Below, piece after piece: positions 1-6,172 of a stretch of DNA of 7,045 bases. This DNA comes from Actinomycetota bacterium. GTDB lineage: Bacteria; Actinomycetota; Actinomycetes; Mycobacteriales; Mycobacteriaceae. Numbering within the stretch: the stretch's first letter is position 1; the number at the start of each line of letters is the position of its first letter. The notes beneath the pieces are model-generated. The model did not search any database and had not been told where the DNA came from. It was given only the letters and a program-made list of their open reading frames with translations. A program made the translations under genes and the position numbers. The stretch lies in the NCBI GenBank assembly GCA_005787665.1, contig SYAB01000308.1, forward strand, positions 1-7,045, given 5' to 3'.

Positions 1-1499
1 CCCCGCGCCGCGGGCCGGTCACCCCGGCAGGCCCGGCGGCGCCGGTGCCGCCATCGCCACCGTCGGCCGCGGTCGTGACGCTCTCACCGATCTCGGCGGT
101 GCCTGTCGCTGTCCCCACGGTTGCCGCAGACGCGACCACCCTTGCCCGGTCGGCGGTGCGCCGGGCTCCGCTCATCGGCACCCCGATCACCGTCCCGCCG
201 CCGCCCGCGGCCGCGCCGGTGGCTCTCGCCGCCGTGACGGCAGCCCCCGGGACCGCAGCCGTCGATTCGGTGGCCGATGTCTTCAACGGCCTGCTGGCCC
301 CGATCCGGGAGATCTTCGAGGGAATCGTCCTGCTGGTACGGCGGACCTTCTTCAACCAGGCCCCGACCCTTGCTCCGGTCCAGTTGACCGGCCAGAGCGC
401 GGGACCGATCACCGGGACGCTGGACGCGGTGGACCCCGAGGGCGACCCGATCGTCTACAGCATCACCCAGAGCCCGCGTTACGGCAGCGCCGTCGTCGCC
501 GCCGACGGCAGCTACACCTACACTCCCGCCGACGGATTCACCGGGGTGGACAGCTTCATCGTCGAGGCCGCCGACACCGGCTTCCACATCAACCTGCTCG
601 ACCTGTTCCGGCCCGCCTCCACCGCGGCGAACGTGGCGGTGACCCAGGGCGCGCCGGCCGCGATGGTCACCTTCCAGTTCATCTACGGCACCGGATCTCA
701 GCACTGGTCCTCGGCGGCCCGCAGCACCCTGGAATACGTCGCGAGCACGCTGGCGGCCTCCTTCGTCGTCAGCACCCCCGTCACGGTGACCTATGACGTC
801 ACCGGCGAGTTCTCGCCGCTGTCGTCCACGCTGGCCTCCGCCGGCAGCGATCTGGTCAGCGGCGACCCGGGATTCCACCGCACGGTGGTGCAGGACAAGA
901 TCCTCTCCGGCGCGGACGCCAACGGTGACGCCGCCGACGGAACGATCTCCTGGAACTTCGGGTCCGGCTGGGCGCTGGGCACCACCGTGCCGAGCGGCCA
1001 ATACGACTTCCAGTCGACGGCGATGCACGAGCTGCTGCACACCTTCGGATTCCTGAGCAATGTCGAGGAGCCCGGCGCCAACACCGGCACGGCCTGGACC
1101 GCCTTCGACGGCTACCTGGTCACCTCGGGCGGCACCGCGGTGATCGGCGGGGACTACACCTGGAAGACCGTCTACAACGCCAACCTCACCGGCGGTGGTT
1201 GGGGTCTGTTCTTCGGCGGTCCCTCGGCGATCGCCGCTTACGGCGGCCGTGTCCCGCTGTTCACCCCGGGTTCTTGGGACGCCGGCAGTTCGGTTTCCCA
1301 CCTCGACGACCGCACCTTCACCGGCGTCAACGAGCAACTGATGAACTCCCGGAGCGCCCGCGGCCCGGGCATCCGGTTCATCAGTCCCGTCGAAGCCGCC
1401 ATATTGACCGATCTCGGCTACACGCTGGTTCCCGGATCCGGCGGCGCCTGGGCGTTCATCGGCGTCGTGTTCCTGCGGTGGCGCCGGCGCCGGGACTGA
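1..1499 (+). CDS. Exported Ig-like (VCBS/cadherin-like) zinc metalloprotease, 5'-truncated by window
   Basis: This is probably a secreted or cell-envelope protease; its substrate is unknown. The frame is open from base 3 with no stop, and the first in-frame GTG (45) sits inside a Pro/Ala-rich stretch, so the true start and any signal peptide lie upstream. Numbering from that GTG: residues 1-100 are a low-complexity Pro/Ala/Val leader. Residues about 105-200 form one cadherin/VCBS-like repeat, with DPEGDP (130-135) and a YTYTP...GVDSF pattern. Residues about 208-460 are the protease domain. HELLHTFGF (328-336) supplies His328, Glu329 and His332. The only later histidine is His419 (SHLD), 14 residues before LMNS (Met433), which fits a third zinc ligand plus a Met-turn, as in leishmanolysin-like (M8) metzincins with an insertion. 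A DLGY motif follows. The tail is PGSGG, about 10 hydrophobic residues, then RWRRRRD. It converges with the minus-strand cluster and is probably not part of it. The protease class is well supported; the subfamily is inferred. Confidence 0.85.
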   Translation, partial: PRRGPVTPAGPAAPVPPSPPSAAVVTLSPISAVPVAVPTVAADATTLARSAVRRAPLIGTPITVPPPPAAAPVALAAVTAAPGTAAVDSVADVFNGLLAPIREIFEGIVLLVRRTFFNQAPTLAPVQLTGQSAGPITGTLDAVDPEGDPIVYSITQSPRYGSAVVAADGSYTYTPADGFTGVDSFIVEAADTGFHINLLDLFRPASTAANVAVTQGAPAAMVTFQFIYGTGSQHWSSAARSTLEYVASTLAASFVVSTPVTVTYDVTGEFSPLSSTLASAGSDLVSGDPGFHRTVVQDKILSGADANGDAADGTISWNFGSGWALGTTVPSGQYDFQSTAMHELLHTFGFLSNVEEPGANTGTAWTAFDGYLVTSGGTAVIGGDYTWKTVYNANLTGGGWGLFFGGPSAIAAYGGRVPLFTPGSWDAGSSVSHLDDRTFTGVNEQLMNSRSARGPGIRFISPVEAAILTDLGYTLVPGSGGAWAFIGVVFLRWRRRRD

Positions 1500-1509
1500 G
1501 CGCGCTCAG
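1496..1509. other. 14-bp perfect palindrome at the convergent gene junction
   Basis: CTGAGCGCGCTCAG overlaps the TGA stop of the exported protease (1497-1499) and fills half of the 20-bp gap before the stop of the opposing metallopeptidase gene (1520-1522). On either strand it could fold into a 5-bp stem with a CGCG loop. There is no T-tract, so it is not a canonical intrinsic terminator, though mycobacterial terminators often lack one. A palindrome this long can arise by chance in 7 kb of GC-rich DNA. A role as a bidirectional end signal rests on position only. Confidence 0.3.
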
Positions 1510-1519
1510 CACGGCCCGA

Positions 1520-2548
1520 TCAGCCGGACCCGGATTCGTCGACCACGGTGTGCACGAAACGCATCTTCTCCAGGACCGATACGGGCAGCACGAACGGATA
1601 GAGATCCGGCTTGCCCATGGACCGGTTGATCATGTTCAGCGACCACGACAGCGGCATCCACATGGCGATCAGGGTGTCGAAGCCGCTGGGGCCCAGGACT
1701 CTGTGCTGGTAGGTGGCGTTGGCCGGGGCCAGCCCGAAGGCCGCGGCGGTGTCCAGCGTGCTGCGGATGTGCAGATAGTGCGCGAAGGTCTCCGCCCAGT
1801 CCTCGGCCGGGTGCATCGAGGCATAGGAGGAGACGAAATCCTGTGACCACCCGTCCTGCGGTCCCTGCTCATAATGCCGATCGATCGCCGTCTGGTAACC
1901 GGCGTCCGGATCGCCGAAAAGCCGGACGAACGTTGCCATCCGTTCCGGTGCGGACCCGACCAGACGGTAGAAGTAGTAGTGGCCGATCTCGTGGCGGAAG
2001 TGGCCCAGTACGGTGCGATACGGCTCGTCCATCGCCACCCGCAGCTGTTCGCGGTGCACATCGTCGCCTTCGGCGAGGTCGAGGGTGATCACCCCGTTCT
2101 CGTGGCCGGTGAGCACGCGCTCGTCGGAACTGGACAGCAGATCGAAGGCCAGTCCGAAGGAGGGGTCCCGGTCGCGTCCCACGATCGGGAGCCGCAGCTC
2201 GCGAACCTCGGCGATCAGCCTGCGTTTGGCCCGCTCGGCCTCGGCGAAGGCCGCCAGCGCGGCGCTGTCGTCATCGCGCGGCCGGGTGCGGGTCAGCGCA
2301 CACGACAGGCACAGCTGGTGGACGGGTTGGACCGGGACGAGCCAATTGCATTGGGCGAGATGGAGATTAGCGCACAGCGGATACTCCCGCGAATCCACGA
2401 TGCCCGCCGCTCCCCCATCCCCGGGGGCGGCGATGACCAGGAAGGCCATCGCGTCCGGGGAGAAGCCGACCGGGCTTCCGCAGGACAGGCACAAGGAGTT
2501 CTCGAAGGCGAGGTGTTGTCCGCAGTTCGGACAGGTGAAGTCACGCAC
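1520..2548 (-). CDS. Zinc-ribbon putative zinc metallopeptidase (Peptidase_Mx-like), 342 aa
   Basis: This is a predicted cytosolic zinc peptidase of unknown substrate. Residues 1-30 hold a zinc ribbon, CPNC (Cys6, Cys9) and CLSC (Cys20, Cys23). A second cysteine set follows at Cys59, Cys67, Cys80 and Cys83 (CLSC). The catalytic motif is HEIGH (His186, Glu187, His190) followed by YYFY. A downstream acidic block, AEDWAETFAHYLH (about 248-260), plausibly supplies the third, glutamate ligand (Glu253). This arrangement matches the 'putative zinc-binding metallopeptidase' family (recalled as PF15887 with an N-terminal zinc-ribbon domain). The length agrees with the roughly 341 aa I recall for M. 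tuberculosis Rv2568c. No signal peptide or membrane segment is seen. The frame is open to an ATG at 2644, but GTG 2548 is chosen because the family begins directly at the MRDFTCPNCG-type ribbon and because this start overlaps the transglutaminase stop by 8 bp (GTGCGTGA). No good Shine-Dalgarno is present, so translational coupling is likely. Confidence 0.85.
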   Translation of the reverse strand: MRDFTCPNCGQHLAFENSLCLSCGSPVGFSPDAMAFLVIAAPGDGGAAGIVDSREYPLCANLHLAQCNWLVPVQPVHQLCLSCALTRTRPRDDDSAALAAFAEAERAKRRLIAEVRELRLPIVGRDRDPSFGLAFDLLSSSDERVLTGHENGVITLDLAEGDDVHREQLRVAMDEPYRTVLGHFRHEIGHYYFYRLVGSAPERMATFVRLFGDPDAGYQTAIDRHYEQGPQDGWSQDFVSSYASMHPAEDWAETFAHYLHIRSTLDTAAAFGLAPANATYQHRVLGPSGFDTLIAMWMPLSWSLNMINRSMGKPDLYPFVLPVSVLEKMRFVHTVVDESGSG

Positions 2549-3440
2549 CGGGTCGACCCGTTGCAAGGGGCGCGACGTCAACCGAGACGTCGATGACGCT
2601 GAACTCGGAGTCGGTGAAGATGATTCCGCGCAACGGGGGCACATCGGCGTAGTCCCGGCCCCACCCCACGGTGATGTAGCGCTCGTCGACGAATTGGTCG
2701 TTGGTCGGGTCCAGTCCCAGCCACCGGTCGCCGGGTGTCCACACCGCAGCCCATGCGTGAGTGGCGTCGACTCCGAACATCCGGTCCTTTCCCGGTGGCG
2801 GGTCGGTCGCGAGATAACCGGAGACGTAGCTGGCGGCCAACCCGTTGGCCCGCAGGCAGGCGATCGCCAGCCGGGCGAAATCCTGGCAGACTCCTTCTCG
2901 CGCGATCAACACCTGGTTCACCTGGGTGGACACCGTGGTGGACCCGGATCGATAGGTGAAATCGCGGAAGATCCGTGAATTGAGGTCGCGCAGGACTTCG
3001 CCGAGGGGGCGGCCCGGCGCGAAACTGGGTGCGGCGTACGCGCGCACCGAATCGGTGATCTCCGGCGGCCGCAGGTCGAGGGTGAACTCCTCGGCCAGCA
3101 CACCGCCGGAACCGGAGGGCCGGGCGGACTCCCATGGCGCGGCCGCCGCGCCGTCGGAGTACCAGCCCGGCGGAGGTGGGTCGACCTCGACCACCGAGCT
3201 GCCCAGCACCGTCAGGACGTGATGACGCTGGGTGACGTGGAAGTACGTACTGAGATTGCCGTAGACGTCGCGGCTGACGGATCGGTCCGCGGGCTCGGGA
3301 TCGACGACGAGCTCGAACTCCCGGCACCGCTGACGATCGGTGTCGCGGGGGGTGAGGTGGCCTCGGCCGTAGGAGTTGGTCACCACATCGGAGTACCGGT
3401 AGTCGGTGCGGTGGGTGACGCGATAGCTCCGGTGAGTCAT
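2541..3440 (-). CDS. Bacterial transglutaminase-like cysteine protein, 299 aa
   Basis: This is a papain-fold protein with a transglutaminase-type catalytic triad. In bacteria such proteins act as peptidases or amidohydrolases, or form or cleave amide links; this one's substrate is unknown. The N-terminal beta domain (Bact_transglu_N type, residues about 1-90) contains HLTPRDTDRQ and DVYGN. The core domain (about 150-255) shows the triad: Cys185 in GVCQDFA, His228 in DATHAWA and Asp244 in LDPTN. All three residues are present, so it should be active. No signal peptide or membrane segment is seen. ATG 3440 is chosen over the GTG at 3470 because family members begin near this MTHRSYRV segment and because it makes a classic ATGA overlap with the stop of the upstream ATP-grasp/alpha-E gene. 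The next gene starts inside its last 8 bp. From memory the M. tuberculosis counterpart is Rv2569c. The family is certain; the reaction in this pathway is inferred. Confidence 0.93.
   Translation of the reverse strand: MTHRSYRVTHRTDYRYSDVVTNSYGRGHLTPRDTDRQRCREFELVVDPEPADRSVSRDVYGNLSTYFHVTQRHHVLTVLGSSVVEVDPPPPGWYSDGAAAAPWESARPSGSGGVLAEEFTLDLRPPEITDSVRAYAAPSFAPGRPLGEVLRDLNSRIFRDFTYRSGSTTVSTQVNQVLIAREGVCQDFARLAIACLRANGLAASYVSGYLATDPPPGKDRMFGVDATHAWAAVWTPGDRWLGLDPTNDQFVDERYITVGWGRDYADVPPLRGIIFTDSEFSVIDVSVDVAPLATGRPGA
2549..2560 (-). promoter_or_regulatory. 12-bp palindrome directly upstream of the metallopeptidase GTG start
   Basis: CGGGTCGACCCG abuts the GTG start at 2548. In the transcript it could form a 4-bp GC stem closing a UCGA loop over the ribosome-binding region. 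It lies inside the 3' end of the transglutaminase gene, so ribosomes finishing that gene would melt it; this would fit coupled translation, since no Shine-Dalgarno is visible. One or two 12-bp palindromes are expected by chance in a window this size, so only the position makes it notable. Confidence 0.2.
3437..3440 (-). promoter_or_regulatory. ATGA stop-start overlap (translational coupling)
   Basis: The ATG of the transglutaminase gene (3440-3438) shares bases with the TGA stop of the ATP-grasp/alpha-E gene (3439-3437). The 20 bases upstream contain no convincing Shine-Dalgarno, which favours re-initiation by ribosomes finishing the upstream gene. This is the main sequence evidence that the two proteins are made together. 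Confidence 0.75.
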
Positions 3441-6118
3441 GGCAGCACTCGGCGCTGATCGGGACCCCACAGCGGCTGCATGTCACCCGGCAGCGACAAC
3501 TGGGTGGCGGTGATGATGTCGGAGAGGTCGCGCAGCGCGGCATGCATCGCCCGCAGCAGGTTGTCGAGTTCAATCCGTTTTCCGTGCGCGTCGAGATGCT
3601 CGAGTTCCTCGGGATCCAGCCGCCGCAGTCGTGCGCTGACCTCCTCGACGAGCCGCTCGGGTCGGGATGAGCCCGATGCGCCCGGCAGCCCGCGCAGGTC
3701 CGCGCGCAGCCGGTCCAGTTGGTAGATCAGCGATCTGGGGTTCTCACCGTCGAACAGCAACAGCTCCGACACCGCCGAGACGCTGGCCTGGCCCAGGTTG
3801 CGGCGCCGGTAGATGACCGAGGACTCGCAGGCCACCAGCACCGAGTCGGTGATGGTCTGCTCGGTAACCGGAGTACGGCCGGTCGTGAGGGTGGCGCGCA
3901 ACAGTGCGGTCAGCGTCAGCCCCCGCTCGATTCTGCGGCCGATGTCCATCATGGTCCAGCCGGCGTCGCGAACCATCGACTCCGCAGCCATCCCGGACAG
4001 TGCGAGCATCGCGGCCAGGGTTCGCTGCTGGGCGGTGGCCAGGGCGGTGTCATCGGCCGGGAATCCGCCTGGTTGGCCGGCTTCGGACTGTCGGGCCAGG
4101 ATGCGCTCCACTGCCGCCAGCACCATCCAGGTGTCGTTGGACATCTGGTCGCGTACCGAACGCGCGGCCAACCCCAGGCCCTCGACGGACTGTGCCAGTG
4201 ACCCCGCGCGGAGCCGGTCGGCGGTCAGCGACCACAGCGTCGCCGGCGCGGCATCGACCCTGTCGTCGGCGGAGAGTTCTGCGGCGGGCTCCGCCCCGGC
4301 GAGTCGCTCCAGCGCCCCGAGCAGGACCGGAAGGCATTCGCTGCCTTCGACGTCACGCCGGTTGCGGTACTCGTGGTAGCGCTCGCGGGTTACGATCAGC
4401 AGCCGGGCGAGACCTTCGCTGCGTTCGGCGTAGCGTCCGAACCAGAACAGGTCGGACAGCACGCGCGGGGAGCTGATGAACCGGGTGCCGCTGGGCAGCT
4501 TCACCACGGGCGCCGACGGAACGGCGATCGCGCGATCGGCATCGGCGCGGGCCGCCGGCCGGACCCAGATGTCCTTGGCGGCAAGCTTGTTGAGGGTGAA
4601 CGCCCCAGACCCGGGGGCCAGCACATAGCCCAGACCACCGACCATCGGTGCGTACCCGCTGCGTTGGGACACCGTGAACAGCCGCATCCCCACGCTGGCG
4701 GCCGACAATCCACCTGGGAAGTGCTCGGTGGGGGCGCAGGAGAACTCGGGCAGCTCCTGCCCGGCCCACTGCCAGGGTGCGGCATCGATCCGGCGGGCCA
4801 GATCCTCGCGCTGTGCCGACGACAGCGTCGGACCCACCAGGGTCTCGACGCCGATGGTCGACGTGATCAGGAGTTCGGGCATGCGGGCGATGATGTGCGC
4901 GCGTTCGGCGTCGATCCCGGCCCAGTAACGCGGCGGGGTGTCCAGCAGAGGGGCCTCGGAGAGCAGCAACTCGCACAGCTGGGGCAGAAACCGTTGCAGT
5001 CCGGCACTTTCCAGAATTCCGGTGCCCAGGCTGTTGACGACGGTGACCGTCCCGCGGCGCTGGGCTTCGACCAGTCCCGCCACGCCGAGGCGGGAGTCTG
5101 GGCGCAGGTCGAGCGGATCGACGTACTCCGCATCGACTCGGCGGAGCACCACGTCCACCTGCTTGAGGGTGCCCAGCGAACGCATCCAGAGCTTGCCGTC
5201 GCGCACCACCCGGTCAGCGCTCTCGACCCGGGGGACACCCAGAACCGTTGCCAGGTAGGCCTGGTCGAAGGCGGTCTCGGAGTGGATTCCCGGGCTGAGC
5301 ACCACCACCACGGGATCCTCGGCGGCCTCCGGCGCGGCGTCGATCAGGGCGAGTCGCAACGCCTGGGCGAATGGTGAGGCCGGTCGCGGCCGGATCTGTT
5401 CGTAGACCTCGGGAATGGCCCGGGCGACGATCCTGCGGTCGGCGAGGGCGTAGCCGGCGCCGGACGGGGCTTGGGTCCAGTCCGCGTTGACGACGAAACG
5501 CCCGTCGGCCGCCCGGCTGATATCGCAGCCGAGCATGAAGAGGTGATTCCGCCCGGGGTTGCGCGCCCGGCGGGCGGCGCGGATGTAGCCGGGGTGGCCG
5601 AACAACAACGTCGGCGGCAGGATCCCGCTGGTCAGCGCGCGCCGCTCACCGTAGAGATCGCCCAGGACCGCATCCAGCAGCCGGGACCGCTGCACCACTC
5701 CGGCTTCCAGGGTCTGCCAGTCCGCATCCGGGACCAGCAGCGGCACCCCGTCGAGGTGCCAGGTTCCGGGCATGGCCATGCCGTGGCTGTCGGTGACCGC
5801 TTCGCCGTTCCGGTCGATCTCGATGTAGGTGATTCCGTCGTTGTCGACCAGGCCGCCCACGACGTCACGAAGCCGGTCGAGTCCCTCCTCGCCGCGCTCG
5901 CCGAGCAGGTCGGCGAGTTCACGCCAGGCGGGCCGAACCGCCCCGGCGGCGTCGATGAACTCGTCGTATCCGGTGGCGCCGAACGACGGGGGGCGCGGCG
6001 CGGGCCCCTGCAGCTCGAACAGGGTCTCCTGCGCCCGCGCGGCGCGGTAGCGGTCCAGCAGCCGGTCCGGGTCCGCGTCGGCACTGCCGAGGTCCGCGCC
6101 GGAGATCGACAGTGACAC
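3437..6118 (-). CDS. Circularly permuted ATP-grasp / alpha-E fusion protein, 893 aa
   Basis: This is a predicted ATP-dependent carboxylate-amine (peptide) ligase fused to its usual partner. Residues about 40-535 are the circularly permuted ATP-grasp domain (COG2308/CP_ATPgrasp type). Recognisable motifs are CDISRAADG (198-206), QAPSGAGYAL (216-225), DVVLRRVDAEY (322-332), VVNSLGTGILES (360-371) and LNKLAAKDIWV (509-519). Residues about 550-865 are the all-helical alpha-E domain (COG2307, PF04168). It begins with VLSDLFWFGRYAER (553-566), repeats the pattern at GWTMMDIGRRIERG, and later has IYRRRNLG. In many bacteria these are two adjacent genes; here they are one, as in M. tuberculosis Rv2567 (884 aa by recall). 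The frame extends to a TTG at 6157 and an ATG at 6151, but GTG 6118 is chosen because a strong AGGAGGT sits 5 bp upstream and the extra residues are not domain-like. No signal peptide is seen. Its stop overlaps the transglutaminase start. The ligated product is unknown. Confidence 0.93.
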   Translation of the reverse strand: MSLSISGADLGSADADPDRLLDRYRAARAQETLFELQGPAPRPPSFGATGYDEFIDAAGAVRPAWRELADLLGERGEEGLDRLRDVVGGLVDNDGITYIEIDRNGEAVTDSHGMAMPGTWHLDGVPLLVPDADWQTLEAGVVQRSRLLDAVLGDLYGERRALTSGILPPTLLFGHPGYIRAARRARNPGRNHLFMLGCDISRAADGRFVVNADWTQAPSGAGYALADRRIVARAIPEVYEQIRPRPASPFAQALRLALIDAAPEAAEDPVVVVLSPGIHSETAFDQAYLATVLGVPRVESADRVVRDGKLWMRSLGTLKQVDVVLRRVDAEYVDPLDLRPDSRLGVAGLVEAQRRGTVTVVNSLGTGILESAGLQRFLPQLCELLLSEAPLLDTPPRYWAGIDAERAHIIARMPELLITSTIGVETLVGPTLSSAQREDLARRIDAAPWQWAGQELPEFSCAPTEHFPGGLSAASVGMRLFTVSQRSGYAPMVGGLGYVLAPGSGAFTLNKLAAKDIWVRPAARADADRAIAVPSAPVVKLPSGTRFISSPRVLSDLFWFGRYAERSEGLARLLIVTRERYHEYRNRRDVEGSECLPVLLGALERLAGAEPAAELSADDRVDAAPATLWSLTADRLRAGSLAQSVEGLGLAARSVRDQMSNDTWMVLAAVERILARQSEAGQPGGFPADDTALATAQQRTLAAMLALSGMAAESMVRDAGWTMMDIGRRIERGLTLTALLRATLTTGRTPVTEQTITDSVLVACESSVIYRRRNLGQASVSAVSELLLFDGENPRSLIYQLDRLRADLRGLPGASGSSRPERLVEEVSARLRRLDPEELEHLDAHGKRIELDNLLRAMHAALRDLSDIITATQLSLPGDMQPLWGPDQRRVLP

Positions 6119-6123
6119 CGGTG

Positions 6124-6130
6124 ACCTCCT
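6124..6130 (-). promoter_or_regulatory. Strong Shine-Dalgarno for the ATP-grasp/alpha-E gene
   Basis: AGGAGGT on the minus strand is fully complementary to the 16S rRNA tail and lies 5 bp before GTG 6118. It is the best ribosome-binding site in the window. It decides this start against the longer in-frame TTG 6157 and ATG 6151, whose coding sequence would run through the site itself. It also shows that this gene is initiated independently of the DUF2126 gene upstream. Confidence 0.8.
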
Positions 6131-6141
6131 GCCTCGAACTC

Positions 6142-6171
6142 GGTCCGGCATCCCCAACCTTAAGCCGGACC
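6142..6171 (-). repeat. Inverted repeat (8-bp arms, 14-bp loop) between the DUF2126 and ATP-grasp genes
   Basis: GGTCCGGC at 6142-6149 and its exact complement GCCGGACC at 6164-6171 flank a 14-bp AT-richer loop. In the minus-strand transcript the hairpin begins one base after the DUF2126 stop codon (6175-6173) and ends 11 bases before the AGGAGGT ribosome-binding site. It fills most of the only intergenic space inside the cluster. No U-run follows, so a full intrinsic terminator is unlikely. Partial termination, mRNA processing or 3'-end protection of the upstream message would fit. Similar repeats can occur by chance in GC-rich DNA. Confidence 0.45.
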
Positions 6172-6172
6172 C

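Noticed and set aside
84..1337. Long open frame (417 aa) antisense to the exported protease
   Set aside because: It is Gly/Arg/Val-rich with no recognisable domain, and lies opposite a protein with clear motifs. This is a typical GC-rich shadow frame.
1478..1492. Frameshift near the end of the exported protease explaining the poly-Arg tail
   Set aside because: The protease frame runs uninterrupted through the conserved DLGY region to the stop, and no alternative frame gives a better family-like ending; it is kept only as a caveat in the tail finding.
1874..2596. Plus-strand frames of 240 and 321 aa (also 2013-2978) opposite the metallopeptidase and transglutaminase genes
   Set aside because: No domain signature is visible, and they cross gene boundaries of the well-supported minus-strand genes.
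2549..2644. N-terminal extension of the metallopeptidase to ATG 2644, adding an MCPRC motif
   Set aside because: The extra 32 residues are Ser-rich, overlap the transglutaminase coding region by 104 bp and precede the natural zinc-ribbon start; the extra CxxC is probably chance.
3441..3470. Transglutaminase start at GTG 3470
   Set aside because: It would deepen the overlap with the ATP-grasp/alpha-E gene and add 10 low-complexity residues; ATG 3440 gives an ATGA coupling and a family-typical N-terminus.
4373..5377. 334-aa plus-strand open frame opposite the ATP-grasp domain
   Set aside because: The composition (Gly, Gln, His, Arg) is that of an antisense shadow, and the minus-strand frame carries conserved ATP-grasp motifs throughout.
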